Origin: Bacteroidales bacterium UBA1745
Lineage (GTDB): Bacteria; Bacteroidota; Bacteroidia; Bacteroidales; UBA932
Assembly (NCBI GenBank): GCA_002314885.1
Contig: DCHT01000036.1
Location: forward strand, 1-64,000
Direction of reading: 5' to 3'
DNA: 64,000 nt
Shown here: piece by piece, positions 50,566 through 59,158 of the stretch
Position numbering within the stretch: position 1 is the stretch's first letter
Layout: every line of letters starts with the position of its first letter
Made by a program: the position numbers and the translations under genes
Notes under the pieces: model-generated
The model's database searches: none
What the model saw: the letters and a program-made list of their open reading frames with translations, nothing else
What the model was told of the DNA's origin: nothing

Positions 50566-53037
50566 TTAAAAGATGGCACTTACACCCACTACGAAGCTCC
50601 TGACCATAGGATAGGAACCGTAGTCCACACCCTGGGAGAGAGCGGAATTGCCGAAGCAGTTCACGTCCGGATTCCAACCGCTGTAGCGGGAGATGGTAAA
50701 GAGATTCGTTGCTGTGGCGTTCACACTGAGCTTCTTGACCACATTTGTCTTGAGAGGGATCTGGTAGCTCAGGGAAAGTCTCGACAACCTCAGGTAGTCA
50801 CCCTTCTCCACATACTTGGAAGAGAGTTTGGTGCGGCCTTCGGCGATGAGCTTGTTCAAATTGGCGATGTTGTGGCCGGCAGCGCCGTCGGCAGCCAGGT
50901 CGACGGTGAAACCGGCAACGCTGAGGGTGGTTCCGAATGCACCGCAGAACTTAGGCAGGGTGCTGCCCAGCACCTTCTTGTCCGCATCGCTGATGTTTCC
51001 GTCGCCGTTGAGGTCACAGATGTCGCCGTTCTCGTCATTGACATAGCCGTAGAGAGAACTGATGCTGCTGCCCAGAGGGTTGACATTCACATATATGTTC
51101 TTGCCTATGTTGCGTCCGGCGATGTCGTCGTAGCTGATTGAAGTGACGCGGTTCACATTGAAGGCCGCATTCGCATAGACATTCCACTTGAGCTTGGAAG
51201 TCTTTATGATATCCGCATCAAGGTCGAATTCGAAGCCGGCATTGGAAAGAGTTCCGACTGAGCAATACTCGACGGCACCCTTTGGAGCCCAAGTATGGTA
51301 GCTGCCGAGGATCTTGCTGAAGTTCCAGATTTCGAAGGAATCGCGGGTCTGCTTGTCATAGTATTTGGCCGCAAAACGTATCCTGTCGAGCAAGGCAAGC
51401 TCAACGCCCACGTTCCACTCGCTGCTGCGCAGGCGGTTGAGGCCGTCATAGTAGACCTCGGTGCCTCTGTCCACGGTCGGATATTCACGCAGGTAGTTGC
51501 CGAGCATTTCGTATGGCACATAGTCCTCGTGGCCCGCGATGCCGTAGCCGGCCTTCAGCTTGAGACCGGTGACGACCTCGTTGGATGCGAGAGCCAGCTT
51601 GCGGAGGTCAAGATATGCGTCCACCGCCGGATAGCTCATAGGCTGTTTGCCATACTTGAGGGAGAAATCCGCCCTGTAGGATGCGTTGAGGCCTGCTATG
51701 CCATCATAGTCGTATGAAAGGGTGGCGTATGTGCCGACGATGTTGTAATCGCGGGTAAATTTGTAAGGCACTGCACGGCTGGATGATGAGGACAGGCCAC
51801 GTGCCCTCAGATACATCAGTTCGAAGGTGGTGCCGTTCATAACGCCGAATTTGTTCTTGCTGCCTATGGCCTCGGCCACGAGCTGGGCGCTGACGCGATG
51901 CTTGGTGGCGATGTAGCGCTGGAAGTTCAGATCCATACGGGCGTTATAGTTGAAAAGCGTGGAGGACATTATGGACGCAGCGCCTTTGTTGGCTGCGCCG
52001 AAGGATGTGCCCTCTCCGTACCAGATTCGGCGGGTATTGCTCTGGAAATCCTCACCGAAAGATGCCTTCAGGGAGAGACCAGGCATAAAGTTAACTGTCA
52101 GATAAACCGATGAGACGGCCCTGTAATCCTCCACGTCGTCGTCATAGTCCTTTTCCCACCCCTCGAGGGTATCGCCAGTGAAGCGGTTTGGATAACGGGA
52201 AACGATCATCGTGGAAGGACGGCCGAGGTATGCTACGCCTGCAGCGTTGTGCTGGACGCCTGCGGACACGGTAGAGTTGAGGCCGAACCAGATGAATGAA
52301 TTCGTCTTGGTCTCGAAGTTCACGTTCAGTCCGCCGTATGTCTCGCCTGTGTTCTTGACCACGCCGAAACCGTTGCGGAGATAACCTGAGATGTTGTAGG
52401 CCGTGCCCTCGCTGGACCCGCTTACGCCCACACTGTGATTGTGGCTGAAGCCCGGGCGGAGAGCCGAGCCGTAGCGGTTGGCCACTTCCGTGATGAGGTT
52501 GGAGTCCCACCTGATGGCAAACTTGCCTTCCTGAGGAAGTTTGGTGTTGACGAGTATTACACCGTTTGCGCCCTGCGTTCCGTAGATTGCGGTAGCGGCG
52601 ACATCCTTGAGAACCTCTATGCTTTCGATGTCATAGGCGCCGAGGAAAGAGAGTCCGTTGAGAGCCGATGAGTAGCTCAGTTCGGAATAATTAGGAAGTT
52701 CGTCTCCCTTGGTGGTGTATCCTCCCTTCTGCCAGAAGGCGTTGAGGTTCTGGCTGAGGCCGTTGGTGAGTATCACGCCGTTGACCACCCACAGAGGCTG
52801 GCCGTCTCCGTGAAGGGTGTTCAGACCGCGGATGTTGGTGTTTACCGCTCCGTTGGGACTGCCGTCGACAGCTGAGACGCGCACACCGGAAACCTGTCCC
52901 TGCAGGAGCGTGGCCGGAGTCTTGGAAACGGCCTTGGCCAATTCCAGGGTATCTACGACGATATCCTGTGCTGCTGCGCTGGCTGACACTGCCCAGATGA
53001 GGCAGGCGAGCGCTGATATGAATGCTTTATTTTTCAT
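50566..53037 (-). CDS. Short SusC-like TonB-dependent receptor lacking the N-terminal extension
   Basis: An 823-residue SusC relative. ATG 53037 gives 'MKNKAFISALACLIWAVSAS' as signal peptide. The plug starts almost at once ('KAVSKTPATLLQGQVSGVRV'), so the usual ~80-residue CarboxypepD-reg-like domain and the recognisable TonB-box stretch are absent. The plug signature 'LWVVNGVILTNG' and 'IESIEVLKDVAATAIYGTQGANGVILV' and the barrel end 'YPMVRSFVVGVSAIF' are intact. No SusD gene of its own follows; the preceding BACON-like lipoprotein overlaps it by 11 bases and may be its partner. Whether it still couples to TonB is uncertain. Confidence 0.9.
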   Translation of the reverse strand: MKNKAFISALACLIWAVSASAAAQDIVVDTLELAKAVSKTPATLLQGQVSGVRVSAVDGSPNGAVNTNIRGLNTLHGDGQPLWVVNGVILTNGLSQNLNAFWQKGGYTTKGDELPNYSELSYSSALNGLSFLGAYDIESIEVLKDVAATAIYGTQGANGVILVNTKLPQEGKFAIRWDSNLITEVANRYGSALRPGFSHNHSVGVSGSSEGTAYNISGYLRNGFGVVKNTGETYGGLNVNFETKTNSFIWFGLNSTVSAGVQHNAAGVAYLGRPSTMIVSRYPNRFTGDTLEGWEKDYDDDVEDYRAVSSVYLTVNFMPGLSLKASFGEDFQSNTRRIWYGEGTSFGAANKGAASIMSSTLFNYNARMDLNFQRYIATKHRVSAQLVAEAIGSKNKFGVMNGTTFELMYLRARGLSSSSSRAVPYKFTRDYNIVGTYATLSYDYDGIAGLNASYRADFSLKYGKQPMSYPAVDAYLDLRKLALASNEVVTGLKLKAGYGIAGHEDYVPYEMLGNYLREYPTVDRGTEVYYDGLNRLRSSEWNVGVELALLDRIRFAAKYYDKQTRDSFEIWNFSKILGSYHTWAPKGAVEYCSVGTLSNAGFEFDLDADIIKTSKLKWNVYANAAFNVNRVTSISYDDIAGRNIGKNIYVNVNPLGSSISSLYGYVNDENGDICDLNGDGNISDADKKVLGSTLPKFCGAFGTTLSVAGFTVDLAADGAAGHNIANLNKLIAEGRTKLSSKYVEKGDYLRLSRLSLSYQIPLKTNVVKKLSVNATATNLFTISRYSGWNPDVNCFGNSALSQGVDYGSYPMVRSFVVGVSAIF

Positions 53038-54583
53038 AGACAAGACAGATATCCTTGATACTTATTACCCTATATGTTTCCTCGAGGTTGAGACGATATC
53101 TCGCTCCAGCTTCAGTGTCCGTGAATTCGTGGACGTGCATATCGTTGATGTCCTGAGTGATCGGGGTGGTCTTCTTCGTGACGGTATATTCGCCGCCTGC
53201 AATGACGCGTGAACCGTCTTCGGTGCGGATGGTATACGGAGTCTGCGCACGGCAGGAGGCCTCGTAGTACAGCTTGGTCAGGCGGTAACCTTCAATTCCA
53301 GGGAAGAGGACGAAGTCATCGGCCATCTTGCCCACGCAGAAGCAGAACGCACCCGGCGAATAGTAGGCTCCGCAGTCCTTTCCGAGGACGGAGAACACGA
53401 AGCCGCCGTTCTTGGTGACGCAGTCCGTGGTATCTTTCGCATACAGGCCTGAAGTGTAGTTGTATGGGAAGTAGCTAGGCTCAGAGAACTGATTGGATAC
53501 TACGGTATATGGCTTGTAGGATTTATCGTCGTCTTCGTTGACGCCGTCCCACACATATTCAGGATTATATCGTCCGAAATTGAGGTATATGCATCCGTGC
53601 TGGCTGAAGTCCACGACTATGTCTTCCATACCTTCGCGGCGGATGGTGATCTTTGCGTGCTTCATTCCGGCCTCCGGGTCAGCACCGTGGTCGGCCTGGA
53701 AATAGAAGCCGCTGTAGCAGGTCTTTCCCGCAGCCGGAGTGATGGTCGCATTCTCGAATGTGCATTCTGTGAGTTCCGCGGTCCAAGGGCCGTTGGAACG
53801 CAGCGGAATGAATACCTCTTGCTGATATGGGATGATCTCTGAAGGCACCTCTTCGCTCAGATAGAAGAAGCGCTCGCTCTGGGTCTGGACATATTCGATC
53901 CTGCGAGGCTCGCAGCCTTCCGCTGTTGCGACGAGGGTTGCAAAGCGGGCGAGTTCATCATCCTCGTTGGCCGGGAAGCTCAGGCACACGGCCTGGGTAT
54001 CGTCGCCTTCCTGATTGGAAATGACAGGCACGACCGTAGATTCCGCAGCATCGACACTGAGTTTCCACTTGGTGTTGGAGCGTACTACTACATAGCATTC
54101 CTGACCATTGGCGCTGACACCGGTAGGGTCGTCTTTGGCGACGAGCTCCAGTGACGGCTCAAAGGCCTGCTGTGTAACCGGAACTATGCGTCGCTCTCCC
54201 AGTTCCGCACACGCGAAAATCAAGTCTGCACGACGCGCTTCCTTGCCCTTGTAGCGATCGAATGTGAGCACAAGCTCAACGACGTCTGCGATGCCGCTGA
54301 CATTGATGTGCTCAATGACAGAAGGCTTGATCCAGTCTCCTCCATCTGCAGTTTCTACGGATACAGTCCACGACCTGGTGGCCGTTACCATAATGGTATC
54401 GGTCAGGACCACAGTCTGATTTTCCGCGAACGGATCAGCGGAAGTGACATTGTCTGCTTCCACAGCAATCGCATCTTTGTCAGTCTGCAGGTCGGCAGGC
54501 GCCGCGACCGTTTCCTTGAGGGAACAGGACAGCGTGCAGCCGAGAGCAGCCAGGACGGCAATTGCTTCAGATAGTCTGTTCAT
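53027..54583 (-). CDS. BACON-like multi-domain surface lipoprotein
   Basis: A 518-residue lipoprotein (Cys20 in '…GCTLSC'). It contains tandem Ig/BACON-type repeats over about 40-330 ('MVTATRSWTVSVETADGGDWI', 'YVVVRSNTKWKLSVDAAES', 'FIPLRSNGPWTAELTECTF') and a C-terminal domain from about 340 ('GCIYLNFGRYNPEYVWDG') with several Cys and Tyr. Such proteins present mucin- or plant-glycan-binding surfaces near SusC/D complexes. Its 3' end overlaps the short SusC gene by 11 bases, which supports a physical pair. The ligand is unknown. Confidence 0.8.
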   Translation of the reverse strand: MNRLSEAIAVLAALGCTLSCSLKETVAAPADLQTDKDAIAVEADNVTSADPFAENQTVVLTDTIMVTATRSWTVSVETADGGDWIKPSVIEHINVSGIADVVELVLTFDRYKGKEARRADLIFACAELGERRIVPVTQQAFEPSLELVAKDDPTGVSANGQECYVVVRSNTKWKLSVDAAESTVVPVISNQEGDDTQAVCLSFPANEDDELARFATLVATAEGCEPRRIEYVQTQSERFFYLSEEVPSEIIPYQQEVFIPLRSNGPWTAELTECTFENATITPAAGKTCYSGFYFQADHGADPEAGMKHAKITIRREGMEDIVVDFSQHGCIYLNFGRYNPEYVWDGVNEDDDKSYKPYTVVSNQFSEPSYFPYNYTSGLYAKDTTDCVTKNGGFVFSVLGKDCGAYYSPGAFCFCVGKMADDFVLFPGIEGYRLTKLYYEASCRAQTPYTIRTEDGSRVIAGGEYTVTKKTTPITQDINDMHVHEFTDTEAGARYRLNLEETYRVISIKDICLVYEK

Positions 54584-54605
54584 ATCAGTGTATATTAATC
54601 AGTTG

Positions 54606-57326
54606 TTAATCTATATTGAGTTCATACCATACGGTGCGGTACTGTGCACCGATATTCAGCACGGCGTTGCCTTCAGCATCAGCCTCAACAGGCAGCTGCG
54701 CCATCCTGTTTCCTTCCGGGTCCAGGGCCCAGCACTGCACTTTCCCTGCAAGCCCCCTGAAACAGAGGGTGGCTGGGACACCTTCGCAAAGTATAGGAGC
54801 GTGACCCACATTGCCTCCATTTTCCGCAGCGCAGGATATGCGGCTGTTGTTGCCCAGATCCACGATCACAGCATCGGTGTTGTGGACGCGACCGGTCGCA
54901 GCAAGGAGATATGTGCCTTTCTGGACTCTTCCCTTCTGAGCCGCCGAAGACGGATTGGTGTTGGTCAGCGAAAGAGTCATCCAGTCCAGGATGGTCTTGC
55001 CAGGAGTGATGGTCAGTCCCTCATACTCGAAGGAACGGCCTTTCACGAAGCCCGTGAAGACTTTGGTATTGCGGGTGTCCACCTTGAAATATCCGGCTCC
55101 CTTTTCCTGCCAGTTCCAGGTGAGCTGGCCGCCGTTGCTGACGATTTCCTTGCTGGCGAAAGCGTCCTTGATTGTCTGAGGGACTTCTTCCTCCGTACGG
55201 ATCAGTTTTCCGTTGCCCTTATATGTGGTCTTTTCCGCCAAGGTCTTGCCGGCAGGCATAGCCATAGGCAGGGCGGCAAGCAGTTTGTTGCCCTCCTTGG
55301 CGAGAGCGAATGAATTCTGTCCCTTGGCGACAGCCTTGCGCTCGGACTCGGATGAGGCCAGAGGGGCATATATCATAGAATTGTCTCCCGTGCTCACGTC
55401 GCCTCGCACGAACATTGCCCAGCAAGCCGGGAAATGCACGAGTTTCTGAGTCGCGGAACAGAGGTCGAACTGAGCTCCCTGGACATCGCGGAAGAAATCC
55501 GTATCGTGGGTCCAGGCAAACTGGAGTATGCCGGACCAGTTCTGGAAGGCTCCGAACGCTGCAGCCATCAGGTTGCCCTCGGCTGAATAGAAATTCAAGT
55601 TCGGATGGTCATATTCGCTGATGGTGACCGGCTTGCCGAGGATGCGGGTGCGGGCCATCTCCGCCAGGTTGGTGGCAGGGAAATCGTCCCCGTTCACAAG
55701 GGCCTTGTTCTGCAGGTTCCAGTTCGTGCGGCTCCAGCTCTTGCCAGGGAAATATGGATGGCACCAGTAACTGTGCATATCGCAATAGTCCATCATTGCC
55801 TCCGGAAGGGTGAATCCGTAAGTAAGCTGGGTACCGGTAACGCACTGACGAGGTTTTACACTGCCTTTGATATGGCTGTACATCCCAGTCAGATAGAGGT
55901 TCTCTATATAGCCGAGGAATTCCGTGAAATCAAGGGCTCGCTGCTCCATCATCGACCAGTCGGAACGGTAAGGCCAGTCTATGGTGCCATCCTCGAGGAA
56001 CTGATCGTCAGGCCACTTGTAGTCCATACCGGCCACGAGGGACACGTCGGCGAGGTCTATGTTGCCCGGGGTGAACGTAGACAGCACGAGGCGCACGTCA
56101 TCATCGTTCATATTCGAACGGAAGTTGAAGGTATACTCCTTCCACTTTGTATCAATTTTTACGGTAGAATTGAGTCCGGCAACACCCCAAGGGGAATGGG
56201 CTTGGCTGAGACGGACGGATACATTTCCAGGAGTGTCCGTGCGCATCTTCATCTTCAGACAGAATGGGGCGCCGTCCGTTACCTTGAGTCCCGTGCGATA
56301 GAACTGAGGCATATTCTTGGATGCGCCTATCTTGTCCACCTTGAGCCTTGCATAGTATTTGCCCTTAAGTTTGTCCTTGCCCGTGGCTGGAACGCGGGAC
56401 CAGCTGGCCTGTGCAAGATCGTCGAGCTGGAAAGCCCAGAGAGCCTCCGCTTCCTCTCCCATACGTCCTTCAGGCAGATACTGGGTTCCATCTCCGGAAA
56501 CGCCCTCAAGCCAAGCAGCCTTGAGGGCCTTGGTGCTTTCGTACTTGTTCTGCAGCCATTCGTTCCAGATTTCCTTCACCTCGCTCGCATACGGCTCGGT
56601 CAGGTAAGGGAAATTGTACTTGGAGGCGAACCAGGAGTAAACGATAGAATTCTCGTTCGTGATTTCCAGCATACCGATGGCCGGCTCATCGCGATACGCG
56701 AGGCCGGTATAAGGGTTCACGTGACGGAGAATCTCCCCAACATACTTCTTGTGCAGGTAGATCATCCTGCTGTTTGCACTGTCAATTCCATTGTTCTGAA
56801 CGGGCAGCCTGTCAGCATTCACGAAACCGTTCTGGCTTCCGAACTTACGGGCGATATTGAGCTGGAAATAGGTATATATTCCTTTTTTCTTGAGAGCAGC
56901 GAGCAGATAGTCGAATCGGTCGAGCTGTACGGGCTCCAGGAAGGAGTCTTCCTGAGGATAGCCGCCCTTCGGAGTGACGTGATGGACATAGTGGAGACGC
57001 ACCAGGTTGATGCCGTAGCGGGCGAGTTCCTCAGCCACACGGTCAGCGTCCGCCTTTTCAGGAAAACAGCCGGTGAAGCAGATGTTGGTACCGAGGAAGC
57101 GACGCTCCTGACCCCTTCCGTCCACGAAATGGTCGCCGCTGGCGGCAATGAAGCCCTCACTTCCGGCAGGAAGGGCGGGCACAGAGCTCCAGGTGCTTAC
57201 ATTGGTAAGGTTGGACGGGGCGCTGTGAGTTGGCTGGAACGGGAACATTTCCGCCTCCTGAGCAGATGCAAAGGACACGGAAAGCAGCATTGTCAGCGCC
57301 GCGATGTATGTTTTCGGACTCTTCAT
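54606..57326 (-). CDS. Clan GH-A glycoside hydrolase with internal carbohydrate-binding domain
   Basis: A 906-residue exported enzyme (signal ending 'SFASAQ'). The (beta/alpha)8 barrel begins with 'DGRGQERRFLGTNICFTGCFP' and 'GINLVRLHYVHH'. The acid/base is likely Glu225 in 'LEITNENS', and the nucleophile Glu571 in 'VTISEYDHPN', the two-glutamate pattern of clan GH-A retaining hydrolases. Between them (about 300-425) lies a CBM4/9-like insert ('RTDTPGNVSVRLSQAHSPW', 'KWKEYTFNFRSN'); a beta-sandwich tail follows residue 690. The exact family (GH5-like or GH42-like) and substrate are not decided. It overlaps the GH31 gene by 4 bases (ATGA). Confidence 0.82.
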   Translation of the reverse strand: MKSPKTYIAALTMLLSVSFASAQEAEMFPFQPTHSAPSNLTNVSTWSSVPALPAGSEGFIAASGDHFVDGRGQERRFLGTNICFTGCFPEKADADRVAEELARYGINLVRLHYVHHVTPKGGYPQEDSFLEPVQLDRFDYLLAALKKKGIYTYFQLNIARKFGSQNGFVNADRLPVQNNGIDSANSRMIYLHKKYVGEILRHVNPYTGLAYRDEPAIGMLEITNENSIVYSWFASKYNFPYLTEPYASEVKEIWNEWLQNKYESTKALKAAWLEGVSGDGTQYLPEGRMGEEAEALWAFQLDDLAQASWSRVPATGKDKLKGKYYARLKVDKIGASKNMPQFYRTGLKVTDGAPFCLKMKMRTDTPGNVSVRLSQAHSPWGVAGLNSTVKIDTKWKEYTFNFRSNMNDDDVRLVLSTFTPGNIDLADVSLVAGMDYKWPDDQFLEDGTIDWPYRSDWSMMEQRALDFTEFLGYIENLYLTGMYSHIKGSVKPRQCVTGTQLTYGFTLPEAMMDYCDMHSYWCHPYFPGKSWSRTNWNLQNKALVNGDDFPATNLAEMARTRILGKPVTISEYDHPNLNFYSAEGNLMAAAFGAFQNWSGILQFAWTHDTDFFRDVQGAQFDLCSATQKLVHFPACWAMFVRGDVSTGDNSMIYAPLASSESERKAVAKGQNSFALAKEGNKLLAALPMAMPAGKTLAEKTTYKGNGKLIRTEEEVPQTIKDAFASKEIVSNGGQLTWNWQEKGAGYFKVDTRNTKVFTGFVKGRSFEYEGLTITPGKTILDWMTLSLTNTNPSSAAQKGRVQKGTYLLAATGRVHNTDAVIVDLGNNSRISCAAENGGNVGHAPILCEGVPATLCFRGLAGKVQCWALDPEGNRMAQLPVEADAEGNAVLNIGAQYRTVWYELNID

Positions 57327-58948
57327 TTGATCTTCGTGAAATAAGGTATCCTGCTGAGAGGAACTTCTATTGTATAGGTCTTGCCGCCCTTGTACTTGCG
57401 GCCCTGTTCGTCCTTCCAGGTTCCCTTAGGAAGCTTCACGCTGCGGGATGTACCCTGGGTGGTCATAGGAGCGACCAGATATGTGTCGCCGAGCATATAC
57501 TGGTCCACACAAGAGTCGAATCCCTCTCCCGGGAAGCTGTAATCCATAGGACGGACTATAGGTTCATTGGTCGCAGCGGCCTTTCGAGCTTCAGCAAGGA
57601 AGAATTCACCGAGGTCGGCGTGCAACTGTGCAGCTGAACGGCAGATTTCGAGCTTGTCCGTATCGAGCACCCTCCAAGGGGCCACGGAGAACTGCATCAT
57701 CGGCATCATAGCGTGGATCTGACAACTGCGGACTATGAGTTCCTGGTCGATATTGGATTTGTCCACTTCAGTGAAAGTGGCAAAGTCGCCTCCACCTATC
57801 ATATCCGGGCACACATACAGGTGTCCGAGCATAGACGAGTTGATCATACAAGGCAGCAGCTCACCCACACCCTTCCAGGAATATGGCTTGTCCTGGAGAC
57901 GGATGACGGTCGCCTGGCCGGCCATCTTCCAGCAGGCGCGGAATTCATTGTAAGGGAATTCAAGACCAAGTTTCGCCCAGAGTTCGGTGTGACGCACGCC
58001 GTATGACTTGCCGTCATAGACTCTTACCTCGCCCTCAATGTAGCTGGACGGGTCTCCGGCGTCGAACTTGAAGCCGTCAACCCCGTATTTTTCCTGCATA
58101 TCGGTGAGCACGCCTTTGAAATATGCCCTGGCCTCCGGGTTGCTGAGGTCAATGACTGCGCTGCGGCCATTCCACCAGCTCACGACAGCCGGAGAATATC
58201 CCTCAGGCTCACGTACTAGCCATTTCTTCTTGCGAAGGAACCTGTATTCAGGAGAATCCGGGGAAACGAAAGGACAGATCCAGAGCATCACCTTGAAGCC
58301 AAGGGAGTGGAGCTCATCGAACATAGCCTTTGGATCAGGGAAGCGGTCCGGCTTGAACTCGAAGTTGCCGTAATACTTCTGCCAGTTGTCGTCAACCATC
58401 AGCACGGATTCGTGAGGGAAACCATTGTCCACTATCGCGTGAGCGTACTCAAGTATATCTTTCTGATTCTGATTGTAGACGAGTTCGATCCAAGTGTTGT
58501 ACTGAGGACTGGCGATGAACTCTGAAGGAGGAAGGACGTTGGAGGACGGGAAATGCCTGGAGGCCGCTGAGAGAAAAGCGGACCTTAAATTACTACCACA
58601 GTTTTCCACAATTATTTCCTCGGTACCGACGACCTTTATCGAGCCCCCCTCGAGCTGGATTTTTACAGGCCCGTCACTCCAAATATAACGTCCTTTGTTC
58701 GATACCATAAACGGAACCACGCAGTTGCTGTAATTCTTGTTCACCAGATCCAGACTCACGACTGTGTTCTTATCGTAAGGCATATCCGGAGCATTCGCTA
58801 TCCTGCCGTTGGTAATGTCATTGAGGGCGCCCCACCATTTCTCGTCTTCGAGTATGGCGACCTCCCTGGAAACGGACTGGGCACGGAGTCCGACACCCGT
58901 GAAAAGGGCGGCGAAAAGAATGATTGCGAATGATTTCAGTTGATTCAT
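57323..58948 (-). CDS. GH31 family glycosidase, probable alpha-galactosidase (MYORG/PsGal31A type)
   Basis: A 541-residue exported enzyme (signal ending 'GLRAQ'). The GH31 barrel has 'YNTWIELVYNQNQKDILEYA', 'VLMVDDNWQKYYGNFEF', 'GFKVMLWICPFVSPDSPEY' and the nucleophile in 'GVDGFKFDAGD' (Asp296). The GFKFDAG form is that of the MYORG/PsGal31A subgroup, whose characterised members are alpha-galactosidases, unlike the usual GH31 alpha-glucosidase WxDMNE form. A C-terminal all-beta domain ends the protein. It is the first gene of the operon, 28 bases from a promoter with the conserved operator, so it is probably strongly controlled. Confidence 0.87.
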   Translation of the reverse strand: MNQLKSFAIILFAALFTGVGLRAQSVSREVAILEDEKWWGALNDITNGRIANAPDMPYDKNTVVSLDLVNKNYSNCVVPFMVSNKGRYIWSDGPVKIQLEGGSIKVVGTEEIIVENCGSNLRSAFLSAASRHFPSSNVLPPSEFIASPQYNTWIELVYNQNQKDILEYAHAIVDNGFPHESVLMVDDNWQKYYGNFEFKPDRFPDPKAMFDELHSLGFKVMLWICPFVSPDSPEYRFLRKKKWLVREPEGYSPAVVSWWNGRSAVIDLSNPEARAYFKGVLTDMQEKYGVDGFKFDAGDPSSYIEGEVRVYDGKSYGVRHTELWAKLGLEFPYNEFRACWKMAGQATVIRLQDKPYSWKGVGELLPCMINSSMLGHLYVCPDMIGGGDFATFTEVDKSNIDQELIVRSCQIHAMMPMMQFSVAPWRVLDTDKLEICRSAAQLHADLGEFFLAEARKAAATNEPIVRPMDYSFPGEGFDSCVDQYMLGDTYLVAPMTTQGTSRSVKLPKGTWKDEQGRKYKGGKTYTIEVPLSRIPYFTKIK

Positions 58949-58976
58949 CGTGTCTTCTACGTGGTTGGTGATAAGT

Positions 58977-59038
58977 CAAAATTAGCATCTTTATCCCCTC
59001 ATACGTGCGCGAGTAGATTAAAAGTAAATTAAAGTAAA
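58977..59038 (-). promoter_or_regulatory. Conserved operator/promoter block A for the GH31 operon
   Basis: Read on the - strand: three TTTACT/TCTACT units spaced 10 and 11 bases (59038 to 59012), a CTCGCGCACGTATGAG block, GAGGGG, 10 bases, then the -7 box TAATTTTG (58984-58977). The block from 59028 to 58995 matches 60803-60836 at 29 of 34 bases with the same 10-base distance to the -7 box. No -33 TTTG is present, which suits an activator-dependent promoter. The regulator at 59159 is the natural candidate to bind. Confidence 0.8.
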
Positions 59039-59104
59039 CTATGAACATTCGCAACAAACTGATTATTTGATAGTTATAAAAATTAACATCTTTCAAAAAG
59101 TAGA

Positions 59105-59134
59105 TTTGAAAAAATTATAAAAACGCTATATTTG
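59105..59134 (+). promoter_or_regulatory. Promoter of the regulator gene (-33 TTTG, 18 bases, -7 TATATTTG)
   Basis: TTTG at 59105-59108 and TATATTTG at 59127-59134 separated by 18 bases, the standard Bacteroidetes arrangement. It gives a leader of roughly 20 bases to the ATG at 59159. Unlike the two target promoters it has a proper -33 box and no operator copy, so it is probably constitutive. Confidence 0.75.
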
Positions 59135-59158
59135 CCCTTGGATTAGCCAATGACACCA

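Noticed and set aside
55605..57344. 579-residue + strand open frame opposite the clan GH-A gene
   Set aside because: It lies wholly antisense to a well-supported glycosidase gene with signal peptide and catalytic motifs; long antisense frames are expected in this GC-rich DNA, and it has no recognisable motif.
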